From NCBI GenBank assembly GCA_051453625.1, contig JBOZIK010000001.1, positions 108,224,136-108,254,697 on the forward strand: a DNA stretch of 30,562 nucleotides, in the 5' to 3' direction. Source of the DNA: Welwitschia mirabilis. Taxonomy: Eukaryota > Gnetophyta > Gnetopsida > Welwitschiales. Both the position numbers and the translations under genes were made by a program. Positions 1-9,091 of this stretch are shown piece by piece; position 1 is the stretch's first letter, and every line of letters starts with the position of its first letter. A model generated the notes under the pieces. The model was not told the origin of the DNA. It ran no database searches and saw only the letters and a list, made by a program, of their open reading frames with translations.

Positions 1-1046
1 TCTAAGGCTGAATCTCAACCTTTACTAAGAATGCGAAGTAGTGATAATGGTGTGTCGAAATGCATGGGTTTCACCTAATCTTTATCTCAAGAATAGTATT
101 GCTACACTGTTTCAAAAGTTGGTAGAATCCACAAGCATATAGTACAACTAACTTAACCAAGTATACGATGATAATAATGGCTCTTAGTTCATCTTTGATT
201 AAGGAGAATATGCCAATAATTATAGCGAATGATTTTAAAATGATTTAAAAGTGGTATAGTGATTTTGACTCTTGGCAAATATACAATAGAAGTCTTTTAG
301 ATTTTTTTATAGGTTAAAAAAAAACCTTTCAATGGATAAAAAATGGTTTATAATGACTAGAAAAATCCTGTCTTTATCATGACCAGTTGACCTCTTAAAG
401 GTCTGATCGATATCATCTGGTATTGTTACTAAATTTGGTCATCCTTATGTTTCTCTGGTTAACTATTATTTGTTACAACTTCATGTCTGGTTAACTGCTC
501 AAGATCCGATCGATTGCTGGTATGGTTACTTGCATATTCATCCAATCATTTCCTTGTTTAGGAAAAATTGCAATGTTGTTTTTTGATATAGGTCTAGTCA
601 ATCCCTCAAGAATCTAATTAACCTCTTGATGATCAATTGTGAAAGTTTCATTCTCAAGTCCAATTAACCTCCCAAGAATATGGTTGGCCCCTTGATGATC
701 AACTATGAACGTTTGATGCTTAGGTTTAGTTGATCCCTTAAGAATCTGGTTGATCCCTTGGTGATTAGCTATGAAGTATTAGATGCTCAAGTCCAGTTAA
801 CCCCTCATCTATTTGATCAACTCCTCTGAATTTAGTGCATTTCAGTGCAAGATTTAGATGTGATCAACTCCTTAGAAATCCGGTCGATCCCTTAGAGGAT
901 ATAAAAACTGATAGGTTTAGGTTCAAATTGTGATAAATCATTTTAGCTTCTAACCTATAATGATTAATATTTTTTTGCATAGGATACAATGTGTCTTGAT
1001 AAATAGAAAACATTAGTTTGACATCACATTAGCAAATATTTACTCA
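1..1046 (-). mobile_element. LTR remnant, minus orientation, truncated by window edge
   Basis: This stretch reads best as a plant LTR on the minus strand. Its high-coordinate end carries a copy of the sequence that opens the other LTRs here: the reverse complement near 1010-1046 resembles the block containing TGATGTCAAACTAA in the copia LTRs (16020-16069, 23985-24024). Positions 360-900 are rich in GTTGACC/GGTTGATCC/GTTAACC motifs, as in those LTRs. The first 24 bases are the reverse complement of the 34-bp repeat unit found at 2995-3620, so this is probably a relative of the LTR starting at 1528, inverted. The outer end is outside the window and no target-site duplication can be tested. Confidence 0.5.
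590..830. repeat. 66-bp tandem repeat (about 3.5 copies)
   Basis: Units begin at 590, 656, 722 and 789, giving periods of 66, 66 and 67. Each unit opens with a variant of AGGTCTAGTCAATCCCT and ends near GATGCT(C/T). Copies are diverged (roughly 70-80% by eye). The array lies inside the minus-strand LTR remnant and uses the same GGTTGATC/GTTAACC word as the other LTRs. Confidence 0.75.
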
Positions 1047-1129
1047 AAATATTTTTTATGTGCTTATCTCTAATTATTTTTTTATGATACTGATCTTAAT
1101 ATAATTGGCAAATACACTCTTTCTCCTTT

Positions 1130-1475
1130 TAAATCTAATATTGTAACCTTCAAATGATAGTAATCGATTTGAGATTTATTTTCTTAATCAATTAATCCCT
1201 AGAAAAATATGAAAATAGCCTAATTCTAATGCTAATTATTATACTTTAAATTTATAACCATTAATATGTATTGTACACCTAGATTTTCCTCTAATTATTT
1301 TGATTTGACTACCATCTGGGAGTTCTACTATTACTTGATTAACTTTCTTAATTTATGAAAACATCTTTCTTGCTATTAAGTATGAAATAAGAGGATCAGA
1401 TGCACCTTGATTTTCTAAAATTCTTATAAAAATATTTAATAAGGTATCACTATTTTCCAAAGGCATACAAATTTG
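1130..1475 (-). pseudogene. Ty3/gypsy aspartic protease fragment
   Basis: Translation of the minus strand gives a retropepsin of the Ty3/gypsy type with many stops. The D-S/T-G-A active-site box survives as NQGASDPLIS, the catalytic Asp being replaced by Asn (codon at 1410-1412, a G-to-A change). It is followed by a diverged P-D-G-S-Q-I-K-I-I-R-G-K strand, matching the family's V.NG..I...G.C region. The family end motif LGxxWL appears near 1186-1203 as LGIN-stop-L, the Trp codon now a stop. It probably belongs to the same minus-strand element as the gag at 3890-4850, separated from it by the LTR at 1528-3870. It is not functional. Confidence 0.6.
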
Positions 1476-1666
1476 TAACATTTGTTATAATTACTTCCTA
1501 TTTCTTTTTTTTCAAGATAGTCCCTAATGTTGGATTATGTTTTGTCAATTAATGCCAAACTAATTTTTTCTATATAGAAAATTTTGTTATTTTGGGTAGA
1601 AGATGTTAATTTATTTGCAAGTTAAAAGATGGAACTAAAATAGTCAACTTCTAAGCACTAGATACT

Positions 1667-2010
1667 TGTCAGTTTATTTACCCTTAAGATGGGATCGATC
1701 GAATTTTCAAGGGGTTGATTGCACTTGAAGTAGATAAAAAAAATAAACTGCATCTAGAGGGGTCAAATGGATTTTAATAGGGTCAACTGGAGCTGTAACC
1801 TCAAGAACTAGTATCCCTAAATCAAATGGAAAGGGGTCAACCAGAGCTGTAACCTCGAGGACTAGTATCCCTAAATCAAATGGAAAGGGGTCAAACAGTC
1901 CTATATGGGGTTAACCAGATTTGAGGACCTGAGAAATAGTACTCCCGGACTAAATGATAAGGGGTCAACCAAACCTATGATGGGGTTAATCAGACCTGAG
2001 TACTATTTAG
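1667..2010. repeat. Copy 1 of a duplicated block ending at a 100-N gap
   Basis: This block is repeated at 2111-2380 with an offset of exactly 444 over its first 230 bases (for example 1688/2132, 1791/2235, 1845/2289, 1900/2344). After that copy 1 carries an additional GGGGTCAACC-type unit of about 74 bp before the gap. Copy 1 runs to the last base before the gap and copy 2 starts at the first base after it, which suggests two overlapping contig ends. Confidence 0.8.
1791..1900. repeat. 54-bp tandem repeat with GGGGTCAACC motif
   Basis: Units start at 1791 and 1845 with a partial continuation to 1900. Each begins AGCTGTAACCTC and ends GGGGTCAACCAG or a variant. The same pair recurs at 2235 and 2289 in the second copy of the enclosing block. 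It lies in the U3-like part of the plus-strand LTR. Confidence 0.8.
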
Positions 2011-2110
2011 NNNNNNNNNNNNNNNNNNNNNNNNNNNNNNNNNNNNNNNNNNNNNNNNNNNNNNNNNNNNNNNNNNNNNNNNNNNNNNNNNNNNNNNNNN
2101 NNNNNNNNNN
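2011..2110. other. Assembly gap, 100 N
   Basis: A run of exactly 100 N, a conventional placeholder for a gap of unknown size. Its flanks are two copies of the same sequence (1667-2010 and 2111-2380). Confidence 1.
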
Positions 2111-2380
2111 TATCAGTTTATTTACCCTCAAGATGGGATTGACTGGATTTTCAAGGGGTTGATCGCACTTGAAGTAGATAAAAAAAATGAACTGCATCTA
2201 GAGGGATCAAATGGATTTTAATAGGGTTAACTGAAGCTGTAATCTTGAGAACTAGAATCCCAAAATCAAATGGAAAGGGGTCAACCAGAGCTGTAACCTC
2301 GAGAACTAGTATCCCTAAATTAAATGGAAAGGGGTCAACCGGTCCTATGATGGGGTTGATCATACTCAAGGTAGAAAATT
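2111..2380. repeat. Copy 2 of the 444-offset block
   Basis: Begins at the first base after the gap and matches 1667 onward at roughly 90% by eye, including both 54-bp units. It continues into unique LTR sequence after about 2380. Confidence 0.8.
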
Positions 2381-2699
2381 GGAAAGAAATTTTATTAGAG
2401 ATGTGGGCGACTGAATGAAGAGTAAGCGATCAAACTAGGATCAAATGGACCCAGATGGGATCAGCCAGATAAGAAGCCATAAGAAATTGGGGTAATCAAA
2501 TTTCTCACTTAAGCGACTTGTGTAACTCATGACACCACATGGAGTCAACCAGATTTTGGTGGGATCGACCGGACGGAGCAAAAATAAAATTTTTCTAAAC
2601 ATTATGTATCCATTATATAGCTATTAAGTAGCCATTTTTTAGTTATTTATAGCCATTGGAGGTGCATTTCAAATGTAATAAACGTTAAAATATTTCCAA

Positions 2700-2707
2700 T
2701 ATAAATA
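2700..2707 (+). promoter_or_regulatory. TATA box of the plus-strand LTR
   Basis: TATAAATA occurs after the GGTCAACC-rich block and before the 34-bp array, the place expected for the end of U3 in a plant LTR. It is a sequence match only, and the region is AT-rich enough that a chance match is possible. Confidence 0.4.
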
Positions 2708-2994
2708 GCTAAGTCATAGATGATGAAAGAGATCTTTTGAAACTATTCTAATTTCACAATATCTATTAGATTTGAAAGATAAAGTATTGGATTTGTATAA
2801 TTATCACTGATGTATCTTAGTATTATTATATCTACCAAAGAAGATCTACTATTGGCATACTTTCTACATTCAAGATCGGATCTAGAGGATCTATTTTTTT
2901 ATTACTAGAAGAGAAGAGATTCATTAAATGTATTATTCCAGAATGAGTGATATCTATGCTTTTAAGGCATCATTACTTCACTACCTTATTTTTT

Positions 2995-3203
2995 AAAGGT
3001 TGAGACTAATCCTTGAAGAGTCTGTTCTAAAGGTTGAGACTAAGCCTTGAAAAGTCCATTCTAAAGGTTGAGGCTAAACCTTGAAAAGTCTGTTCTAAAT
3101 GTTGAGGCCGAGCCTCGAAAAGTCTATTCTAAAGGTTGAGACTAAGCCTTGAAAATTCCATTTTAAAGGTTGAGACTAAGCCCAGAAAAGTCCATTTGTA
3201 AAG
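2995..3203 (+). repeat. 34-bp tandem array, six units
   Basis: Units start at 2995, 3029, 3063, 3097, 3131, 3165 and (partial) 3200, so five are 34 bp and the sixth 35 bp. The unit begins AAAGGTTGAGACTAAGCC and ends TCCATTCT. The sixth ends in CCATTTGT, which gives it the extra base. The array runs into the 100-N gap. It lies downstream of the TATA box, in the R/U5-like part of the LTR. Confidence 0.9.
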
Positions 3204-3303
3204 NNNNNNNNNNNNNNNNNNNNNNNNNNNNNNNNNNNNNNNNNNNNNNNNNNNNNNNNNNNNNNNNNNNNNNNNNNNNNNNNNNNNNNNNNNNNNNNNN
3301 NNN
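3204..3303. other. Assembly gap, 100 N
   Basis: Exactly 100 N. The sequence after it (3304 onward) restarts at a point equivalent to 2849, so the gap again separates two copies of one sequence. Confidence 1.
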
Positions 3304-3624
3304 CTATTGACATACTTTCTACATTCAAGGTCAGATCTAGGGCTTTCATTATTTTACTACTATAGGAGGAGAGATCCATCAAATGTACTAATTCCAGAAT
3401 GAGTGATGTCTATGCTTTTGAGGAATCATTACTTTACTACCTTATTTCTAAAGGTTGAGACTACACCTTAAAAAGTCTGTTCTAAGAGTTAAGACTAAGC
3501 CTTGAAAAGTCTGTTCTAAAGGTTAAGGCTAAGCCACAGAAAGTCCATTCTAAAGGTTAAGACTAAGCGTTGAAAATTCCATTCTAAAGGTTGAGACTTA
3601 GCTTGGAAAAGTCCATTTGTAAAG
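3304..3624 (+). repeat. Second copy of 2849-3203, with a five-unit 34-bp array
   Basis: Position 3304 matches 2849 (offset 455), and the array start 3450 matches 2995 with the same offset. Units start at 3450, 3484, 3518, 3552 and 3586, followed by unique sequence at 3621. The last unit is the 35-bp CCATTTGT form, as in the first array. The array has five units here against six before the gap, exactly accounting for the offset falling from 455 to 421 at the array end. Confidence 0.85.
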
Positions 3625-3889
3625 GTTACAGATAATCCTAGAATACCTAGTGGAGTAATGAAGATTCAAGATCTAGCTTGAGGATAAGCTAATCATTAAG
3701 AGAGGAGTAGGGGGTTTTCTAAATCACTATAAATCTGACTTGCATCAAAGTGATATTTTTGTGCTTTTATTTTTTGATTCTTTACTTTCATTATTTTCTC
3801 TTCCTATGCACATTCTAGATTAGTTCATATCTGTATGCAAGTCTTTTGTTTCAGATTGAATTCATTTAGCATATTATGATGGAATTTTT

Positions 3890-4850
3890 AAAAGAACCTA
3901 TTTAATCCCACCTCTAGGTTTCTTGATTCTATTACCTGACCTAATAAGCTTCCTAACATAGAAGACACTTAGCATTCCTAAAATCATTAGACTAATTATT
4001 TCTTGATGGTCCTGCAAATTTGCCTCTTCCTTTAATTGGTTGAGTCTACATTCTTTCTTATGATTGATGTGTTGCTTTAACATTAACTATAGCCATATTT
4101 AATTTACCTCTTATTTTAATGATACGTGTATTTTGATTAAATGATTTCTTACATGATTAGATTCTTTAGTTATTGTAAGACATTCTTTATAGCCATATTT
4201 AATTTACCTCTTCTTTTGATGATACATGTATTTTGATTAAATGGTTTCTTCCATGATTAGATTCTTTAGTTATTGTAAGATATTCTTCTTTTCTCTCTAA
4301 GATTTTTATTCATGGTCCATGATTCTCACTAAGCTTTGCCTTTTCTGAGTCCTCTATAATGATCTTTAGTTGAAATAATTTAACCTAATTTTGAATTACT
4401 AGATATAGATTAGTTATAAATCTTATAACTTTTACTTATTCACTATTTACTAATTTAGGAATATATCTCAAAGGTCCCATAAATTTTTGTTCATATTGTG
4501 CCATTGTTATGAAACCTTATCTAAGATTGTAGAATTTATCAGCTTTCACATTTTTAAAAAATTCTTAGATGTATCTATCTATATATATTCTTTGACATTC
4601 TTCCCATGTCATAGGTGTTGAAAATAATGTTTGAAGGTTTTTTGCATCCCACCATAATGTTGCTCCTTTAACAAGTTGATGGGTTACTAATAGGGCCTTT
4701 TGTTCTATAGTAAAATTAAATAATTCTAATTCTCTTTGTATAGAAATCAATCATGCTTCTATGTGTACCACATTATTAATACTTTCAAAAGTTGGAGGGC
4801 TCATCCTTTTAATTTGCATTATCATTTTTCTAAAAGAGTTGCTGACTTCC
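3890..4850 (-). pseudogene. Ty3/gypsy gag fragment (Retrotrans_gag domain, decayed zinc knuckle)
   Basis: On the minus strand an MSPPTFE-like start of the conserved gag region lies at about 4804. The core follows in one open stretch (4750-4565): a helix with R-E-L-E-L, then T-H-Q-L-V-K-G-A-T-L-W-W-D, then M-T-W-E-E-C-Q-R-I-Y-I-D-R-Y. These are the WW and TWEEF...Y landmarks of plant Ty3/gypsy gag, a capsid/nucleocapsid precursor. The frame continues past 4565 as KADKFYNL...MAQYEQKF with Gln codons turned to stops. Near 3935-3975 a decayed CCHC knuckle is visible as KCLLC...Y, the His replaced by Tyr. At least four in-frame stops make it inactive. Confidence 0.8.
4088..4287. repeat. 100-bp tandem duplication inside the gag remnant
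   Basis: Positions 4088-4187 and 4188-4287 are adjacent copies, both beginning TATAGCCATATTTAATTTAC, with only a handful of differences. The unit is not a multiple of three, so it adds a frameshift to the already dead gag. No gap is involved, so this looks like a real local duplication. Confidence 0.9.
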
Positions 4851-5104
4851 TTATTGTTGCTTTGCTTATGAAGTTCACACATTAAGTTGATAACTACATT
4901 TATTAATGTTGTAACTTCAGTTGATCAGTTTACTATTCTTCTTTATGTCATATTAATCTTATGAAAATCAGATGATGCACATCATAAATCTAGGTTTTCA
5001 TGTTAAATCTTATAATAACTTTAACAATAGTTATGCCTAGTGAAATTGCAAATGAGATTCTTACAATAGCTTATCAGCAGTTATGCCTAATGAGATTACA
5101 ACCT

Positions 5105-5237
5105 AGGCCCTGATACTGAAATGTGAAGTTTACATTTTGATAACTAAGAAGAATAAAAGGAAAAAAAAATGCTATAATACCAAATTATGAAACCCACAAA
5201 TTAGAAATAAAAATATTAACTTGCTCTAATATGAAAA
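5105..5237 (-). promoter_or_regulatory. Primer-binding-site-like motifs (initiator tRNA-Met type)
   Basis: The plant tRNA-Met primer site is TGGTATCAGAGC. On the minus strand 5234-5223 reads TCATATTAGAGC (9 of 12 matching), preceded by TCTCACA at an LTR-end-like position. Two further related motifs on the same strand, at about 5107-5120 (CAGTATCAGGG) and 5172-5185 (TTGGTATTATAGC), lie closer to gag. The site at 5223-5234 is best placed as the original PBS, with the LTR edge at 5238. The others may be duplicated leader pieces. Confidence 0.45.
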
Positions 5238-5855
5238 TGTGAGATCCATGTCTTAATAATTCTAATGATAAATAATGTAGTTTTCCCCTTTACTACTTAA
5301 TGTAAAACTAGCTCTAAAAAATGATTTATTATAGGGAACAATCTCTAAGAAAATTAAAGAATTTATCATAATAATAAACCCAAAATATATTTAATTAGTT
5401 TAGTAAGTTAAAGAGTTAATGACTAAGAATTTTACTAAAATATTTATTGCATAATCCACTCGATTGAATAAAAGGAATATTTGCTTTAACAATTGTAGAA
5501 TATTTATAAGAACAAATGTATAATAAATTTAAAAATAATTTATTATTTTGGTTAACAAAGTCTTTAGTGTGTACTAATGTTGGCTGATAAACATATTAGA
5601 ATCTATGATAATTTTATTTCTAGCTTTGTTTATAGTTCAAGCAATGTTTTAATTATTCAAAGTACATCATAAATTAAATAATATACTTAGGGATATGTTG
5701 TATGTAGTGGTATCTTATGCGGGTCCCCATATTTTGTAGCAAGTACCTCCACAATTTCATGTTCCACTATCTTTCTTTGCATTGTCTTTCCTTAAAAATT
5801 ATAACTTCTTTCCATAAAAATGCAAATCCCTTTTCCAACTTCTTATTTAACAAGG
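5238..5855 (-). mobile_element. Possible 5' LTR of the minus-strand gypsy element
   Basis: Starting from TGTGAGATCC at 5238 (an LTR end read on the plus strand), this AT-rich stretch is where the 5' LTR of the gag element should lie. I see no second copy in the window to confirm it, and I cannot place its outer end. No coding signal was found. Confidence 0.25.
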
Positions 5856-6180
5856 TGATTATAAAATTTGAAATGGTTCCTTTTTTAAACATGGGCGTTT
5901 GGTTGGTGTAATAATAAAGGAATAGATAACTTAAGTAAATGGTTTTGGATATAACTCTCTTTATGAAATGCATGTTTTTTTTAATCATTAAAAAATGGAA
6001 CATAGTGATTATGAAATGGTTCCTTTTCTAAATGTGGATGCCCAACTGGTGTAATGGAAAAGGGACAGTTAGCTTTAGTAGATGGTTCTAGGTTTAACTC
6101 TCTATGTAAAATGTGCATTTATTTTAAATGTTAAAACATAGAACATGATGGTTATAAAATTAAAGTAATTCCTCTTTTAG
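5856..6180 (+). repeat. 143-150 bp tandem repeat, tRNA-like (SINE-like) unit
   Basis: Two diverged copies (5856-6005, 6006-6148) and the start of a third share TGATTATAAAATT...AAATGGTTCCTTTT. The clearer second copy has a possible pol III A box (GCCCAACTGGTGTAATGG near 6039-6057) and, some 40 bases on, a possible B box (GGTTTAACTCTC near 6100-6112). The spacing fits a tRNA-derived SINE head. The first copy keeps the same layout in weaker form. A non-SINE tandem repeat is the alternative. Confidence 0.4.
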
Positions 6181-7198
6181 ACGCAGGTCTTAGGTATTGG
6201 ATTTTATTTATTAGATATTTTTTTAACAAAGAATACAATGGGAATGTTCATGTACCAAATTAGTTACATATTCTTAGTGGGGTACTATTACTAGTTGTTA
6301 TTAGATCCATTCTTTTTGGACTTAGTATGCTATTTTTGAATTCCTCTCTTATATATATTTGCATAATGAATCAATAAAAAATGAGTTGTTTATAATGAAA
6401 TATTTTATGCTCATAATTCATCAAAATTAGTTTCTAATATGGTACATCTCTAATGGATATTTAAAGTATTCAATAGAAGTAGAGACAAAATTATCCCTTG
6501 ATCATAATTTGTATGTCAAATTCTCCTTCCTGCATTTCATTACCTCTTCTTCTTTTGAAGAAATCATAACCAAACAATTTTTACTAAGGAAATCAATCAA
6601 TCATTCAATCCTTTGAATAACAAATAAATTTGAAAAAGGAGATAAAAGATGGATAGTTGAAGACATACTAGAAAAAAGGAACATGCACAACTAGCACTGA
6701 TAAGAAATAGACTACCTTAAATGGAGTTAAAAAAACACTTTGCAAATTGTTGGAAAAAGTGTAGATGCTAATGAAGAAGGGAATTTTATATTAGAATTAT
6801 TAAAGTTAAGAAGATAGAAGGCAAGGCATATGTCAACATATAAAAAGATAGGGTTATACTTGAATATAAGCTTTTGATGAACATTCTCTAGTAAGACGAG
6901 ATGAAAGATAGTAAAAGATGAACTTCCTTTGAAGAAGAGGAGTACAAATTATTGTAAGTCTACTAGTGAAAGCCACTAGGGTTTCACAAGAAAAATTTTA
7001 GAGCTTCTTACTTCTTTTTTTCCTTCTTTGAATCTTTGTTTAGTTCTAGAAGCACATTTATCTGATTTATGTGGTAGAATCTAAGCACAAATAACTTGAA
7101 GTCCATAGCTTCCATGTGACTGATGATCGGAGATAGTTATATTATAATTCTTTTCTTGTTAATCTTTGAAATTACCATAGAGAACTACATCCACTTAA
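6181..7198. other. Unrecognised AT-rich sequence
   Basis: No coding domain, RNA gene or clear repeat seen on either strand. The short open frames here have low-complexity Lys/Asn/Ile/Phe composition as expected by chance in AT-rich DNA. Confidence 0.5.
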
Positions 7199-7480
7199 GC
7201 CTGTAAGAAGATACAAAAAATTATAGCAAGAGGATTGGAAGTATTTATACACGAAAATAGGGTTGGAATAGTTAAGTTAGATAGAACAATACTATTAAAT
7301 CCAAGGCATACTTACAGAATTCCTTCAAGGCAAGGGTTTATGCCAAGAGAAATGACAATTCATCATTTTAATTATGTTTTTCCTTTGAGAAAAGCATCAA
7401 TGAAGGAAGAAAATGTGATTGTCAAAGATATAAATTACCTCTACTATATAAAGGATCTAGAAATAAAGGCTCCTCCATAA
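7199..7480 (+). CDS. Unrecognised open stretch (94 codons), possible decayed exon or element ORF
   Basis: The frame is open from a stop at 7196-7198 to the TAA at 7478-7480. It has no ATG near its 5' end (the first Met is internal, within GFMPREM). The composition looks more protein-like than the surrounding frames: it includes RHTYRIPSRQGFMPREM, a HHFNYVFPL stretch and a charged KASMKEENVIVKD segment, with no low-complexity runs. I do not recognise the family. It could be an exon of a captured or broken gene, or part of an unclassified element. No splice sites or promoter could be supported. Confidence 0.3.
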   Translation, partial: ACKKIQKIIARGLEVFIHENRVGIVKLDRTILLNPRHTYRIPSRQGFMPREMTIHHFNYVFPLRKASMKEENVIVKDINYLYYIKDLEIKAPP

Positions 7481-8173
7481 GTTTTTAAATTCATTATTAG
7501 GTTTTATCTCTTTTTTGAAAAAAGCCAATTGTAGAAGTAAACCACCATGTTACACATATTAAAATAGATCATTTTTTTAATTATTTCAATGCAAATTGAA
7601 AAACCTAGATTTAGAGAGGTGTATTTGTATTTTAGCCATGGAGATAAATAAGAAGAAGAGATCTTGTAGCCTTGATTTATAGTTATAAAAATAAAAAAAA
7701 TATTCAAATCATTTATGATGAGATAAGCTAAGTTTTTAAGCTAGGTTGGGAACTTATCCCAACCAATTCATGTGATATGCAATTTTATGTAAAATGATAC
7801 TATAAAAAGTGGTATGGAACACTTTTTGTAATATTATTTTATATAAAAATTACTTAGGTTAGTTCCATTTGTATGTTGGGTGTGTTCCATTTGAAGTATT
7901 AGATGTTTTCCATGGTTTCAAGTAAGGCAAGTAGATTACTTGAGGAGATCACTTAAAGGATGTCTTTTTTAATGTTGCATAGGATAAAGGATGCAGATTC
8001 ATCAAGGAAGATCAATCAAAGGAAATCTTCTTTAAAGCTACACATTTTGGTAGCTTAGTACTTCCATTATTGGTTTAAACATTGGTGGCTTTTTTCTACT
8101 TAGTGCTTCAATTGTGTGCTCTACTACTATGCTATAAGCATATTCTAGCAACTGTGTAATGTCCAAGTTCTTG
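7481..8173. other. Unrecognised AT-rich sequence up to a gap
   Basis: No coding signal. The one structural item is the perfect hairpin at 7744-7764. Confidence 0.5.
7744..7764. other. Perfect 8-bp stem, 5-nt loop hairpin
   Basis: The arms GGTTGGGA and TCCCAACC are exact complements separated by ACTTA. It is GC-rich against an AT-rich background. No CTRR end follows, so it is not a Helitron terminus, and no T-tract suggests a pol III terminator. Function unknown. Confidence 0.7.
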
Positions 8174-8729
8174 NNNNNNNNNNNNNNNNNNNNNNNNNNN
8201 NNNNNNNNNNNNNNNNNNNNNNNNNNNNNNNNNNNNNNNNNNNNNNNNNNNNNNNNNNNNNNNNNNNNNNNNNNNNNNNNNNNNNNNNNNNNNNNNNNNN
8301 NNNNNNNNNNNNNNNNNNNNNNNNNNNNNNNNNNNNNNNNNNNNNNNNNNNNNNNNNNNNNNNNNNNNNNNNNNNNNNNNNNNNNNNNNNNNNNNNNNNN
8401 NNNNNNNNNNNNNNNNNNNNNNNNNNNNNNNNNNNNNNNNNNNNNNNNNNNNNNNNNNNNNNNNNNNNNNNNNNNNNNNNNNNNNNNNNNNNNNNNNNNN
8501 NNNNNNNNNNNNNNNNNNNNNNNNNNNNNNNNNNNNNNNNNNNNNNNNNNNNNNNNNNNNNNNNNNNNNNNNNNNNNNNNNNNNNNNNNNNNNNNNNNNN
8601 NNNNNNNNNNNNNNNNNNNNNNNNNNNNNNNNNNNNNNNNNNNNNNNNNNNNNNNNNNNNNNNNNNNNNNNNNNNNNNNNNNNNNNNNNNNNNNNNNNNN
8701 NNNNNNNNNNNNNNNNNNNNNNNNNNNNN
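8174..8729. other. Assembly gap, 556 N
   Basis: A sized gap. Its flanks show no shared sequence, unlike the 100-N gaps. Confidence 1.
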
Positions 8730-9014
8730 TTTTGGAGCCTTTATCTTAATGCCCCCTCCCCAATTTTTTATTATTTTGTACATATTACTGTTATGAATGA
8801 TGAGGCAATAAATAAAACTTCAACATTATTCTCATGTGGACCTCTTCTCCATGATAATTTCCTATATTTTAAATGTTCCTTCTCTTTATGTTATAAAAAG
8901 TAACAAGAAAATTATGACGTAGTGATAAATGTAAATTTTTTTTTCCTAATTTCCCTAATACAACCCCATGATAATTAAATATCAAATATTTTAAACATTT
9001 TACAATTCTATAAA

Positions 9015-9018
<4 letters not shown>
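8730..9018. other. Unrecognised AT-rich sequence
   Basis: No coding signal. The segment near 8730-8815 (a pyrimidine-rich stretch, then TTTTGTACATATTAC and GGCAATAAATAAAA) vaguely resembles the 3' end of a plant L1-type LINE, but no LINE protein is visible because the preceding 556 bases are N. Confidence 0.3.
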
Positions 9019-9060
<42 letters not shown>

Positions 9061-9091
9061 ACACACACACACACACATATACATATATATA
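9019..9091. repeat. (AC)n microsatellite followed by (TA)n
   Basis: Positions 9019-9077 are AC dinucleotides with a single T interruption at 9056, then ATACATATATATA to 9091. The near-perfect purity over about 59 bases suggests it is still length-variable. Confidence 0.98.

Larger units (their letters stand above)
1528..3870 (+). mobile_element. Plus-strand LTR, probably a solo LTR nested in a gypsy element
   Basis: The segment opens with TGTTGGATTATG and soon after has GCCAAACTAA, matching the start of the copia LTRs in this window when those are read on the minus strand. It then has a GGTCAACC-rich block (1680-2580), a TATA box (TATAAATA at 2700-2707), a 34-bp tandem array, and a T-rich end of the kind common at plant U5 ends (about 3760-3870). 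That is a U3-promoter-R-U5 order in plus orientation. No coding domain lies inside. Two internal duplications flank 100-N gaps, so the real LTR may be about 1.4-1.5 kb. The 3' boundary is approximate and I could not identify an exact target-site duplication. Confidence 0.5.

Noticed and set aside
2151-2369. 72-codon minus-strand frame with repeated GPVDPFPFNLGILVLE-like units
   Set aside because: It is the reverse reading of the 54-bp LTR minisatellite and has no start context or domain.
5767-6003. 78-codon minus-strand frame
   Set aside because: It overlaps the tandem SINE-like unit and has Lys/Phe/Tyr-rich composition with no recognisable domain.
8730-8815. LINE 3' end
   Set aside because: Only a loose resemblance in the tail. 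No LINE coding sequence is readable next to it.
8869-9084. Cys/Val-rich minus-strand frame (VCVCVCV)
   Set aside because: Translation of the AC microsatellite.
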